DNA of 64,000 nt from Strigamia acuminata (lineage: Eukaryota; Arthropoda; Chilopoda; Geophilomorpha; Linotaeniidae), in assembly GCA_949358305.1 (NCBI GenBank), contig OX442320.1:8200259-8264258 (forward strand), given 5' to 3'. A program made the translations under genes and the position numbers. Every line of letters starts with the position of its first letter. Position 1 is the stretch's first letter. The notes beneath the pieces are model-generated. The model did no database searches. It was given only the letters and a program-made list of their open reading frames with translations, and had not been told where the DNA came from. Positions 1 through 11,543 of this stretch are shown here, one piece after another.

Positions 1-1785
1 CTCAAGACCTTTGGTTAGAGCGCAGTACATAACAGTGTGCACGCTCTCTTCTGGCGAATTAAAGAAAAGTTGAGACATTCCTCTATAGATTTTTCCCATA
101 GTTCCCGGCCAATTGCGAAGTAATTGTGTGTTTACAACTCCTGCAACAACAAAATGATTATTTTTCCATAATTTATTTGTGTTATATCTTGTAATATTTG
201 ATTACCTGGATCCACTGCATACGCAGTAACGCCATCTTTATAGAAACGTTTGGCCATTTCGGTTGTCAGGAGCACCAAAGCCAATTTACTGGCACAATAA
301 ACCTGAAAAAAAATGTAAAATTCGACATTTTTCCTTTTTATTGTTTTTAAAATAATTTCTTACTTTGTACATGCTGTAATTACGTTCTTCGGGAGCCAAA
401 TCCAAGCAGCCCATGTCCAGTTTGGCAGATTTGTAAGCTTCGGACACTAAATTAATAATTCGTGCTCCGCCCGAAGTCGCTTTCATAATATCCAAAAGCA
501 GATGTGTGAGGAGGAAGTGTCCAAACACATTAACTCCCATAGTCAAATCCAATCCGTCCATTGTGTGTCCCTTAGGACACAAAATAGCTGAAATGCGAAG
601 ATTAAAGGTTATTTTTGGAAATAGTTCATTGAGACAAGTTTCTACAGTCTTTAAATAGACCTTAATATATTTTTTCCTCTCTTTTTTAATTAGACAGTTA
701 TTTCAAGGAGTCCCAGTAGCAATAAGCACAGGAAACTCCCAAGACTTGTGCCAAATTACTGTTGGCTTTATTTGGTTTGAGTTTCATTAACAGAAACATT
801 GTGACAGGGAAACCTAAGGCTAAGGTTGGGCCTTTAGCTTCACAGTTGTAGAAAAAAAGACTTGGGTTTTGTCCAAAGAATAGTACAATGTCGTTGTCAC
901 TTCAAGTATCTTTGAAGGACATGTTTTTACTGCTGAGTTTGTGCAACGCAGTGACAGCACAATCGAGAGCGCCAAAAGTTGTGAATGGAAAAAGACCGAT
1001 TTTAGTTTTCGTGTATTCAAAACAATGGCGGCCATGACAGTGCCCGACGCCTACGTCGGACAACCTGCGCTTTAATGCAGTTATAAATACGATTTATAAA
1101 CTACGTAGGACGGTTATTTTTGTATTGTGTCATGTCGTTACCTGCATTATTGATGAGAATATCCAGACGAGTTTCCCGCTCGGTAAACTGGTGCACAAAT
1201 TCGACGATCGAATCCAAACTCGTCAAATCCAAGTACATGAATCTGACATTGACATTTCCCGTTCGACTGCGGACAGCAAAGGGTGCGGAGTCTCTCCTTG
1301 ACCGGTCCCTGCAAGCCAAGATGACTTTGGCTCCACGTTTGGCCAAATCCATAGCACATGCTTGACCGATTCCCGAGTTAGCACCTGAAATTAAATCGAA
1401 TTAAAAGAAGCAAATATTTTAACTTGTTATGGGCTTTATCTCCGCTGGATGCCACTGTTTGAGAAATTTGAAACAACCCAAAAATAAAAGTGGAATCTTG
1501 CCTAAATGGATAGCATCAATGCACCTGTCAGCCGCTGCTTCTATTAATACCTAAATCACCTTATTAAATATTTGATTAGCATATGGGTTCTTTGGTGTTG
1601 AAAATCTATATGGAATAAAGGTTTAATTAATTTTTTTTACCAGTTATTATGACAGTTTTTCCATCCATTCTGTCCTCATTCTTGAATTGCACTGTTCTTC
1701 TGTAATAAATTCGTATTGCCATTATTAGAATAAAAGTTGCAGTTAGTCCCATAAGGGACAGATGGAAATAATAATCAAGAAACAT
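1..1785 (-). CDS. Short-chain dehydrogenase/reductase, retinol dehydrogenase 11-14-like (partial, 3' end beyond the left edge)
   Basis: This is an NAD(P)-dependent SDR, most like membrane-anchored retinol dehydrogenases that reduce or oxidise retinoids at the ER or mitochondria. I read five exons: 1785-1641, 1384-1142, 587-364, 302-206 and 140-1, with matching phases. The N-terminus starts at the ATG at 1785 and carries one hydrophobic helix (MGLTATFILIMAIRI), then the Rossmann start with the TGANSGIG cofactor motif split across exons 1 and 2. ILINNA follows at the end of exon 2. Exon 3 holds NVFGHFLLTHLLL, and the catalytic YCASK tetrad lies at the start of exon 4. The last exon reads VDPGVVNTQLLRN before leaving the window. 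The substrate is not deducible. The RDH assignment comes from the N-terminal anchor and family motifs. Confidence 0.88.
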
Positions 1786-2900
1786 GTTTGTTTGGTGTTG
1801 ACTTTGTGGCTGATATTGGCCAAGTGATGAAGTTGAAGGTGCCTTCGCCTTTCAAACTGTTTTTGATTGCGCATGTGTGGAGGCACAAGCTTGAGAATGA
1901 GTTTTGGCGAAGAGCCTGGAATGAATGACTTCTAGACAAGTCAAAGAAATGAGTTTAGACAAATAAAGAAGTTTAATGATGTTTTTAATGCTGTAATTGA
2001 GTAAATAAAACTGTAAATCAAAACAACTTTTAAATGTATTTTTGTTATATCGCATTTATTCGATTCTAAGACACACTTTTTTCCCATGTATAAACATTTC
2101 TGAAAACGAATTGTGTCTTAGAATCGCAAATGCTTCTTAGAAAGTTTTTTTTTTGTGTTGTATTGTGTCTTAGAATCGATGAAATGCGGTATTTTAAAAA
2201 TGTTTTAAAAATGAGGCCATATCCTTCTTTTAGAAAGAAAAAAATTGCTCATTTCCAACATTTTGAATCTCCACAGCAATCATTTATTTTTAGCGACATT
2301 TTTCAAGCAAGCACTAGGATCTCTAAAATTAGTTGGTGCCTTTCTCATAAATTATGCTATAGGTGTGTTGACTCATTTAATCTTTATATGGGGAACGAAA
2401 ATACCACTGAAAAACAAAGATGTTTTTCAAGACAAGACGCTTAATCGCGTAATTTGATATCCACAGTAAATAATCTAATACAAGTAATGAAACAATGACG
2501 AGTGTTTTTATAATTTTTATATACAACCCAGATGACCAAACAAACAACTTTATTTTTGTAGATTTACGAAAGAAGTTTAATATTTTGTAAACAAAATTTG
2601 GGAAATAACAATAAGGCCTAATCGAATATTAATAAGAGTATTTTAAAAAACCTTTTAATCTTCGTCGTTAGATGGCGCGGGATTGGAAAGCGCCGTAAAA
2701 ATTCGTACGTGGCGCTGACGGGGTTTGGGTGAGATTTGAAGACTACGAACGATGACTGGGAATGACTATTCCACCGGTATGGACGTGAAAACCTTTGCCC
2801 GTCGGTGACAATGTGCGTTAAATGATCCTAGTGATCTACTAATCAATTACATAAAGTTTTGTGATCGGCAAAATTAAATCACGTAACGTTTTGCACCGGA
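1786..2900. other. Intergenic 5' region between the divergent SDR and TLC genes
   Basis: This AT-rich spacer lies between two outward-facing genes, so it should contain both promoters. I see no convincing coding exon. A stretch at 2245-2457 stays open and reads like a hydrophobic protein tail (FLINYAIGVLTHLIFIWG), but it has no supported start, partner exon or homology I recognise. An inverted repeat described separately sits at 2052-2178. Confidence 0.5.
2052..2178. repeat. Inverted and direct 14-base repeat cluster, possible MITE remnant
   Basis: The 14-mer CGATTCTAAGACAC at 2061-2074 occurs as its reverse complement at 2113-2126 and again at 2165-2178. The first two copies are extended by flanking GCATTT/AAATGC, giving an imperfect hairpin arm of about 22 bases around a loop of about 38 bases. 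This resembles terminal inverted repeats of a small non-autonomous element, but no clear target-site duplication is visible. Confidence 0.5.
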
Positions 2901-4129
2901 ATGCTCGTCATCGGCGTGATCTTGTCACTGCTGGGTTTCGTATTTTATGGAGGGCTTTTCGTCTGGTTTAGAAGATTTTACCGTAGATACCTCACACCTC
3001 CGTATTCAGCTCACGATTTCTTGGATATATGCAATAAGTAAGTGCAAATTGATAATAAAAAATCGAGAAATCAAATTAACCGATTTCAATTGAGCAATGA
3101 TGACATAATTGATTTTTTTTTCTTTTCTTTTTTTTATTCCTAGAAGTGTATCCGCTTCCCACGCCGTTCTTTCGTGTCTGGCTGGTATTGCTATAACCAC
3201 TAACATAGGAGATGATATCAAATTCGAAACGTAAGAACAAAAAAAACACATTTTGCACCGATTTGCATTGATTTTGATTGATTTTTGATAATTTTGTTTT
3301 GTTTTGTTGTTGTTTTCAGAGTCTGGGTGACCAATACATTCGCGTGGTTTGGTTTTCCTTATTTTATCTACGATCTATGGTGCATGTTTCACGTCTACCG
3401 GCACCAGGGGTTAATTGAAGGACTCGGTCTGTTCAAGCAATTAAATACTTTTGTAACGGCCAATCCGATTATGATTATACATCATATAGTTCTGTTTTTT
3501 GTAGCTTTTCCTTTGACTGTAGTAATTATGACGTCGATCTTATTTAGTCGTTTATTTTTATTTATTTTTATTCTCTTTTTTTTTTAAAGCATTATCGAAA
3601 GAACATGGGAGATTATTTCGTCGGTTGTTTTTATTTGGCCGAATTGAGCACTCCTTTTGTGTCGATTAGAGCAATAATGAGCAAGGTGATTTTGGACATG
3701 AGTATTGTTGAATAATTAAATTAATTTTTATTTTCTTTATTTTTTTTTTTAGCGTGGAATGAAAGATTCGTATTTGTATGTAATTAATGGAATTGTAATG
3801 ATGGTCTCGTTCTTCGTTTGCCGCGTTTGTGTTTTCCCGTATCTGTATTACACGTATTCGATATATGCCAAAATTCCTGTCCATACGGTAAGAGTGGATT
3901 TTAATGTTGGTAAATTATAAAATTAATGTTAAGCTGAATTGATGTTGCGTAGGTTATTTTTGCCATTCCCAAGAAGTGCAACGTGGGTTCCTTCATATTT
4001 TTCGCGATGCAATTTCATTGGTTCGTTGTAATGATGCGTGGTGCTTTGCAGCTGTTTTTAGGACAAGGAAGACTCGATAGACCTCAAATTACGAATCAGG
4101 AAAACAACGTTAGATTAAAAGCGCGATGA
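2901..4129 (+). CDS. TLCD4: TLC-domain multipass membrane protein, TLCD4 (TMEM56)-like
   Basis: I assemble six exons: 2901-3037, 3144-3230, 3320-3521, 3590-3685, 3753-3887 and 3953-4129. Phases match and give 277 residues, close to vertebrate TMEM56 (about 263). The protein has several hydrophobic segments typical of the TRAM-LAG1-CLN8 fold. Family landmarks include SVSASHAVLSC in the first luminal segment and the block MGDYFVGCFYLAELSTPFV, where TMEM56 homologues share a very similar GDYF...AE.STPFV stretch. TLC proteins act in ER or plasma-membrane lipid handling; the exact role of this member is not known from sequence. A likely poly(A) signal AATAAA lies near 4698, implying a long 3' UTR. 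The tail faces the minus-strand gene ending at 4738. Confidence 0.87.
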
Positions 4130-4737
4130 TTGTTCTAGAGATAGATAAGAAATGACATTTTTTTTTTGTAAAAAGTATTGTAGTAATTTGAAAACAGCTG
4201 AAAATGTTTTTACAAAATCGTAATTATTGGCTAAAATGACAGTTTTTTACAACATGCTATTTTAAACTGTTTGTGTTTGCAGTGAAACTTTTTTATTTAT
4301 AAAAAATGGTGGTGGTTTTTATACAGGAAAATTTTCCACAATATTTTGGAAATATTTTATTTTTTAATTTCGCATTTTTTTTTTTGGATAAAAAGATGAA
4401 AAATGAATGAAAATTGAAAATGCCTTATCTCACAAATTTTAAATCACGCCGACTTTTTTTTCTTTCTTGATCTGTGATATTAAAATTTGCATTTTTTTTT
4501 TAATGTATTCAACTTTTATTATAATTATTATTATTTTATTTTATTTTTTTTTTTACAAAAATGTTATACCAAAACGGTTTCATTAATTAATATCAAGTGC
4601 TGTTACGAAGTCAAAGAGCGTGTACATAAATTAAATTGTAAATAATTTTATTACAGTATTTACACATTTTTTTGGGGTTGTGAACTCCAAAAAATTTAAT
4701 AAATAAAAGTGTTTTTATACTGTTTTTAATTCCGTCA

Positions 4738-5811
4738 TCAATTACTATGACTTTTTAGATTCAGAAAGAAAACGGAACTAATGATGATGAGCGTGACGAG
4801 CGTGAGAAAAATGGTCAAAGAGTAAGGCAGCGAAACGAGGTTTTCGTCCATAAACAGGTAAAATAATTCATTCATCAGACTTTCGGGGAATAGTTCAGTG
4901 AAAAACGACAGTTGGATTCTGAAACTGGAAGGAAATATTATAAATTAGAGAAATTAAAATGAAGAATTAAAGAATTTAATTTACAAGTCAACAACGTGTG
5001 CGTATTGTTTGTAGTGGCGCCGTATGAATTTAATTTGGCTGTGAATGATGACATCATCTTCTGGTTTACATAAGATGGAAATCAGATCATCCTCGTCTGG
5101 TGTTTTAATGCTTCCAACGTTCGTTTCTTTCGGCTCAAACCCAACAGGTGGGTAACAAGCGGTTGAATGTAAACTATTAAAGAAAATGTATTTTTTTTTT
5201 TAATGGTGTAAGAATTTAGCGATTTTGTCGATAGGTGGCGAGAAATAATGGCGCCGTGCAATCAAATTTCAAATTTCACTCGTTACAAGTTACGAGAGTC
5301 TTACCTCGTGCGAATTCCCAATATTCTCAAGTAACTCGGCACGTTTAATTTCGCCATATCGGCAAACACAACTTCAATCAACATTTTAGTCGGAATTTCC
5401 AAGCAGGTATCGTATACGTGATGTGATGGATTGCAGAGAGTAAAATTCCTACAAAATACCACAAATTAAAATAACCATTTACTTATTTCCTTGCAGAAAC
5501 GAAAAAATAATCGTCCTACAATTTCGTGATGAAAATCTTCAATTTATGACTCGACTCGATCGTTCTCCACAAGTTTTCGTATTTTTCACATATGAATCGA
5601 CTTAAAAAAAAAACAATCAATACCCGAAAATAAAAGTTTAAAAAAATTCTTTTTATGTTTACCGGTAAACCAAGCAAGATGAACGATAAACAGGAACGAC
5701 CTTTAAATGACAGGAAGACATCGTCGACTCCCCAATCCCAACCGACGAGAAATCGTGCGAACAAAAACCATTGGCATCTGCAAAACAAAACGAAAAGAAA
5801 TGAAAAACCAT
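4738..5811 (-). CDS. Unrecognised 231-residue protein with signal peptide and C-terminal membrane segment
   Basis: Five exons with consistent phases (5811-5663, 5515-5483, 5448-5305, 5173-4985, 4918-4738) give exactly 232 codons including the stop. The chosen ATG at 5811 opens with a hydrophobic stretch MVFHFFSFCFADA that looks like a signal peptide. The middle is Cys-containing: CSHDF, MSSCHLK, SSCLVYR, LCNPSHH, DTCLEIP, ACYPPV and ILCKPED. Near the C-terminus is a single membrane helix (SLTIFLTLVTLIIISSVFFL) followed by a short LKSHSN tail, so the Cys-rich part should be extracellular or luminal. One exon is only 33 bases. I do not recognise the family. Start and exon 1 are the least certain parts; the last three exons are firmer. 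It is head-to-head with the LRR gene. Confidence 0.6.
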
Positions 5812-6887
5812 TCGGAAAATTCCGAAATTCCATCCAAAACAATCTGAATATAATCGTCGTAAAAGCAGGTAATAAATTAGCATTTGCTCGGCTTTAATGA
5901 AGCATTAAATCGGTTGATAAAGTGCGCGGTGACGGCGGCGCGGGAGCACTCTTTAATACCTTGTTTGACAGAAAACAAATTAAGTGCATCGATTTCAAGT
6001 CAACTGTGACGCTTCTTCCCTACACTGTAGCAGTGGATCAAACCACGAGCGAGCAAAAGTCGGAGGGGCAGAATGTAGTAAAAAGGGGCGCCCAGGAACA
6101 AACTCATCAACTTGAGCGCAAGATTGAACAAATCAAAAGTAATTGATACCATTAACTCCTTATTTCAAACTTGAGCGCACGAAAAGGGGAAAAAAAGCCG
6201 GTGCATCTCGGCTCAAATTTGCTGCAAATGCACGAATCCTTCTCTGAGCGCATCTGCAGATGCTGCAGGTAACAGGAGCATCTCACAGGTACTTGTAGCC
6301 ATCTATCGATTTTTCTTTAAAAAATGTGTTTAACAAAAATTCCAATGCCTTTTCACGCACGATTTTTCGATTTAAAGTGCGCAACTAAAAGTTTGGGCGT
6401 AAATTTCATCAAATGCGCATTTATAAATCAACTTTTATTTATTACATTGTTTGTTTCGATGCATTTCGAAGCGTTTTGCGTTGAATGGATGAATATTTGA
6501 TTTTGATTATGATTTAATTCGATGCCCCACTTCACCTTTAAACTTTTTTTCAACTTTTTTTTCTGCTCATTGGCTCGTGATTACACGAATTGGTACATTT
6601 TATCACCATCACAGAGCACTCTTGTGTGGAAATAAAGAAAAAAAAGTCGATAATTGTAAGGTGAAAAGTCAGGTTGGAATGGGTCCATCGGGGCGACGAA
6701 ATTGTCATGAGAATGATGTCGTCGAAAGGAGGAAGAAGTCGTTTAAGAAATTGCTGCACTGACTAGACTAAACAGACGCGAATAAAAGCTGCACTATTTA
6801 AAACATTTCTATTTTTAATTTTTTAATTTTTTAATTTTTTAATTTTAAATTTACAGAAATTGAGAGGAATTTGCAGCGATTATCAAG
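5812..6887. other. Intergenic 5' region of the LRR gene
   Basis: The spacer lies between the divergent unknown gene and the LRR gene. It is AT-rich with no supported exon; open stretches at 5922-6146 and 6550-6762 lack codon-like composition or recognisable motifs. A short TTTTTAATT-type tandem run occurs at 6811-6848, directly upstream of the LRR start. A 5' UTR exon of the LRR gene could sit here but cannot be placed. Confidence 0.4.
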
Positions 6888-8516
6888 ATGCGAAGAGAGT
6901 ATTTGAGCATCATTTGTTGCGCTTGCGCCGGCTTGCTGCTCGTAATGGCGCCGTCGATCTCGTGCAAGAGGACGTGCCCATTAGAGAAAGACTTAATCCC
7001 GTGCCGCTGCCAAAGCCGAAACAAGGGCGGAGTGGATTTGACGTGCGAGCGCGCACCGCTCGACGCCATCAGCCGGGCGCTCGACTTGATGCGCGAAACC
7101 GAACAAACGATCGTTTATCTCAAACTGCGCCAATGCAAGATCGGCGATTTACCCGACAACATTTTCGACAATTTGGACGTCAAACACATCATCATGACCA
7201 ACAGCAGTTTGACGTCGGTGGGCCAATCGGCGTTCGCCGGGCTGGACGACAAACTGGAGACGATGGACTTATCGCAAAATCAGTTGCGACAAATCCCCCG
7301 CGAAGCGCTCTCGAAACTGCGCGCGCTCATCACGCTGGCCATCAACCACAACCACATCGCCGAGATCCCCGCCAAGGCGTTCGAAGGCCACGAATCGCTG
7401 CTGCGATTGTCGCTCTTCGGCAACCAGATCACGACGATCGACGCTCTCGCCTTCGACGGCGTGGAGAACAAGTTGGCGAGACTCAATCTGGGCAACAACC
7501 AATTGAGCAGCGTGCCTACCGACGCCATTAAACGGCTGCACAAGTTGGAGTGGCTCGAGCTGCAAGACAACAGAATAACGCACATATCCAAGCAAGATTT
7601 TCAGGGACTTAGCGAATTGAATCTCATCGATTTAACCAATAATCTAATCGAACAATTGCCTAGCGAAACTTTTGGAAATGAAATACGGTTAAATTCGTTG
7701 ACTCTCGAAGGAAATTTGATTGAAAATGTCGATGAGGACGCTTTTAAAGGAATTGAAGGTGAAATTCGATCGATTAAATAAACCGCAATCAGTATAACTA
7801 TAATTCAATAAATCGACAGGTACTTTGGAATGGTTGAAATTAGGCGAGAATAAATTGAATCAAATTCCCAGTCACGCGCTTCGTCGTCTAATCAAACTCA
7901 AACAACTCGATTTACACAGCAACAACATTTCGCACATCCCCGAGGATGCTTTTGACGAGTTTGGAAGCCATCTCAAATTCCTCGGCTTGCAGAAAAACAA
8001 GTTAAATATTAATTTAATTAAATTTAAATTAATTTAAACTTATTTAATTCTTTTTTCTAGCATCGAGCATGTTCCTACAATGGCCTTCTTCAACATGCAC
8101 ACGCTGCAATGGCTTTACCTCGGTGAAAACCAAGTGAAACGCTTTCCTCTGGAGACGTACGAGCCCATCATCGACACACTCAACAATTTTGACATCCACA
8201 GTACGAATTAACGAAGCAAATTCGATTAAATAATTAATCGAAACATTTATTTCTAGATAACCCGTTGGTTTGCGACTGCGAATTGCGATGGTTCCGCGAA
8301 TGGCTGTCGAACGAGGGCAAGAAAATCGTCACGTTTTCCGAAGACACCCAATGCAACGAACCCAAACCGTACAAAAAATCTGTCTTAAACAGCATCCCGG
8401 CGGATCATCTCACGTGCCCCATGTACTTCGGAGGGGACAGCGGGGGTAATTATAATCACGCGAGTTCCACGTGTTTGTTCATCATTATTTGCGTGATATT
8501 TTCTCCGTTTTTATAA
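6888..8516 (+). CDS. Extracellular leucine-rich-repeat protein, probably GPI- or membrane-anchored
   Basis: Four exons (6888-7758, 7820-8000, 8061-8200, 8257-8516) give 483 residues. A signal peptide (MRREYLSIICCACAGLLLVM) precedes an LRRNT cap with CPLEKDLIPCRC. About eleven 24-residue LRRs follow, for example LETMDLSQNQLRQIP and LEWLELQDNRITHI. The LRRCT cap reads NPLVCDCELRWFREWL with the later cysteines CNEP and LTC. The chain ends in a small-residue stretch GGDSGGNYN and a hydrophobic tail CLFIIICVIFSPF with no cytoplasmic residues, which suits a GPI signal or a tail-less anchor. There is no TIR or Ig domain, so it is not a Toll receptor. Such proteins usually serve in cell adhesion or neuronal recognition (connectin/chaoptin style). 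Exon 1 is notably more GC-rich than its surroundings. Confidence 0.88.
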
Positions 8517-8718
8517 CTGTTTTATCGAATCATTTCGCACATTTATTCTCTTTCGTGCGATGCAATTTTTCAGTCATTTCTCGTGTTTGAACCAATTGAA
8601 AAGTTTAAAAGTTTAAAAATCGAATTTTCCGATTGTAAAATCGACATTTCTCGTTTTAAACAAATTATTTTTCTCCCTTAATCGATGTTTATTATTAAGG
8701 ATAAAAAAAAAGTTCTAA

Positions 8719-10665
8719 TTATATAATAAAAACATGTACAAATTTACCTGATCGAAAAGTAGGTAAGGTGGCGTTTTCTTCGCTCGACGTCTTCGTTCTG
8801 CCAGCGCCGGATCCGTAGATAAATCCGACGTTAAAGCGCTGTTGGATCGATTTGGAGATTTCGGCGAGCGGCGCGGTGAGTAAATCGATCGCTACACGTT
8901 CAATTTTCGGGCCTTGCCAGTAAAATTTGTAACTCGCTTCGATTACAGGGTTGACGCAGTGTGTGTCGTTAAACGACGTCAACAAATCGCTGCAATTCTG
9001 TCGGTCCGCACAAGTCAACTCGATCGGTGCGAACGTTCTGTCAAACAATTCCTGCAGGAATTCGTAGCGGCGAGTTGTGTTTGGTCCGCTTTTCCGGGCC
9101 ACGTAAAAACCCACGTTTAAAAGGCCGTTTTCGTCGCAGTTCAATTGGCTGGCTCGTACCGAACACTTTGAATGTTGATTCGTTTGAAAAAACACGGGAG
9201 TGGATTTGATGCATTCGTCACCGAAAAAGGATTTGGGGATCGTCCAAATTGCAACGTCGCCGTTTGCTAGTTTGATTTGAATCGGACTCCCTTGCACGTA
9301 ATGTCCGGCTGGCCAGTGAAAGGAATGGGGTTTCATTAGGAAATCCATGTTTTTGTCGGTAGGAACTCGCTTCTCGTACATCGGTAGTGTTTTTAGAATC
9401 GGTTCGACTGGGTGGAATCGGTCAATGAACGAAGTCGTTTCGCTGTTTATGCAGAAAGGTGATATTGACCTTCGAGTGCACTCGTGGCCGGTCGGTTGTT
9501 GCAAGTCTTTGGTCGTTTTGCGGAAGGGTTCGGAGCAGCCAAACGATTTTAAAGCATCGATGGAGCAATTCTGTTGAGAAATATTTAGAGTATTTTCTAT
9601 TTGTTTTTATTTTTTGTGTTTTTACTTTGTCGCAACAGCAGTTTTTGTCACAAGCGGGCTGTGTTAAGTCGCAGGAACACGGCGGGTTCTCCAGTAAATG
9701 TGCGAAATTGTATTCATCTTAGAAAAAAAAATTGTTTTTACTAAATTAGTTATTCACGAAGGTGAAATGAGAATTGTTAAATACCACGATGGGTTAAATT
9801 GGAATGTGGTTGAAGTATTAGTTGCAAAAAAGCTCGAGTAGGTTGGGGAGAATTTTTCTCTCTGCATTCTATTTGGTATGTGGATTTGACCGTTGAATCG
9901 ACCGCTCGAGTGTACTTTAAGTGCAGCAATTGGACGTTTTCCTGATTTCAAATAAACGTGTGAACTCGCCATTATTGAATTTGTAGTTTGTATACGTACA
10001 CCGATAGTTTCGTAATTTAGTTGCCAATCGGTAAACTTGACAGTTGTTTCAATTTCTTCTGCCTTTTCCACGGAACTTACGTCGGTTTTAGTTTTAGAGT
10101 GTAATTTGGGTTGGGTTAAATCGTGTTTGCTCGTTATTGACGGTTCGTCCGAACTGGGATCAGTTTTTACGTGTTCGCTCGAATGTTCGGTGTGTGGATG
10201 TTCGAGTGTAATTGATTCCGGAGTTTCACTTATAACATCTGAATCATTATGTGCAAATTTAGCCAAAGAGCTTGGAATTAGTACTCTTTCAGGTAGAGGA
10301 CAATTTTTTGCATTCTGTAAATCTGAAGTTCGATAATGAGTATTTTAAAATAATAATAATAAATTATAATTATCGATACCTTTAAATTCGGATAAGGATC
10401 TTTTTAGCTTGGCATTCTGCTCTACCACTGAGATATTACATTCAGTGTTTGAATGATCAGATCGCTTATAATAAAATAAATAAAACTGCAAAAAAAGAAA
10501 TATAAATTAACGATTGCTTCTTATATTTAAATGTTTGTTTTTTGTGTGTACTTTCGTCGAAGGAAATGAAGATACGCGAAGTTTTGGCAGAATTTCAATC
10601 TGAGAATTTACTGTTAGAAAACATAAACTTAACATCAAAACATTCGCGGCGCTTGCTTTCAACAT
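8719..10665 (-). CDS. Tectonic-family ciliary transition-zone protein, apparently truncated
   Basis: I read exons 10665-10552, 10485-10380, 10322-9785, 9717-9626 and 9570-8719. Exon 1 encodes a signal peptide (MLKASAANVLMLSLCFL). Exon 4 has the tectonic signature PPCSCDLTQPACDKNCCCDK, and exon 5 continues the tectonic (DUF1619) domain, with FHPVEPILKT, SKCSVRASQLNC and VFFQTNQ to FNVGFIYG. Tectonics act with the MKS/B9 complex at the ciliary transition zone. In known tectonics a second half beginning SGNPGY follows; here the frame runs from FRSG through a potential GT donor at 8741 into a stop at 8719, with AATAAA about 30 bases further. The LRR gene 3' end occupies the next sequence, so the second half is not present nearby. 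The exon 3 to 4 junction is also out of phase as I read it. Exon 3 (about 180 residues, Ser/Thr/Glu-rich) is not clearly tectonic. Confidence 0.8.
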
Positions 10666-10878
10666 GGGGAATCGCCACTGCTAAAAATGCTAAGAATCCG
10701 ATGTAACTTTGTGTAAAGTCACGATCAAACGACTGGGTAACATGCTTCAAATTGTGTATAAACAGATTTTCTGATTAGCGTTGGGTATCGTCCTCGATTT
10801 AATATCATGAAAGTTCGGGCTGTTGACGGTGTAGGGCGCCACCTCCACGAGCGTGTTGTTTGGTTTCTGGCCGGCACG
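10666..10878. promoter_or_regulatory. Short shared 5' region of tectonic and PANTS-like genes
   Basis: Only 213 bases separate the two outward-facing start codons, so promoters for both genes should lie here or overlap the first exons. No TATA box in a standard position is evident. Confidence 0.4.
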
Positions 10879-11543
10879 ATGAGTAGGGAAGATATTTATC
10901 CCGGTTTGGGCTCGTTTGAGGAGAGTCATGTTGAAGATCTTCCGCAAAATGCTTGGCTGGTAATGAAACGAGAATTTTTTTATTGGATTAAATAAATTTT
11001 AATTTTTCTCATAGGTTAGACCTTGCGAAGTGTACGGTGACGAATATTCGGATTGCAAAAGTAAACGGGAATTTCATTTCTAAAAATACGCACAATTCAG
11101 TTTGGATTGACATGATCAACTTAAATGACAGGTTTCAAGGCCCGATTTCATCAGTATTTCATATTTGGAGAGTCTGCAGACTGTTCCCAATGGAAGAAAG
11201 ATCACGAAAGTTGTATGGATTGGAGGAAAAATCGCAATGCCGATAGTTTGGTACAATTAACGAATAATTTAGCGTCAGTGTTTTGCATTAATGTCCAATT
11301 GATTTGTAGAAAAGCGTAATCCTTAGTGAAGAAACCAGGATCAGAAACCGCAAGTTGGCGTCGCTGCAAAACGATGTATGGCAGCTGAGAGATGGACCTC
11401 CACCTGATTGGAATTCACCATTGCCGCCGTATTTAGTCAAAAATGAGAAAACGTCAGTTCTGGCTAAAACACAGAAGGAACTTGATACTAAAACGCCGAT
11501 CGGCGAAGAGATTAAAGAGCCGAGTTCTTGTACAATATCATGA
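10879..11543 (+). CDS. C22orf39/PANTS-like (UPF0545) small Cys-rich protein
   Basis: Four exons (10879-10959, 11015-11060, 11132-11250, 11310-11543) give 159 residues with matching phases. The core reads RPCEVYGDEYSDCKS, then FKARFHQYFIFGE, CSQWKKDHESCMDWR and finally DVWQLRDGPPPDWNSPLP. The paired Cys pattern (PCEVY...C and CxxWxxDxxxC) and PPPDW block are the signature of the C22orf39 family, named PANTS in mammals for a synaptic role. The C-terminal 45 residues, rich in Lys/Thr/Glu and ending SCTIS, look lineage-specific. The ATG at 10879 is the first one joined to the conserved part; an upstream in-frame ATG at 10807 is possible. AATAAA at 11571-11576 lies 28 bases past the stop. Confidence 0.85.

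Noticed and set aside
2130-2457. Plus-strand frames with a hydrophobic stretch downstream of the SDR promoter
   Set aside because: One piece resembles the end of a small membrane protein, but no start, upstream exon or clear family match could be found.
6860-7531. Arg-rich plus-strand frame and minus-strand frames over the LRR gene
   Set aside because: They are shadows of the GC-rich LRR exon in other frames; the LRR frame has signal peptide, caps and repeats.
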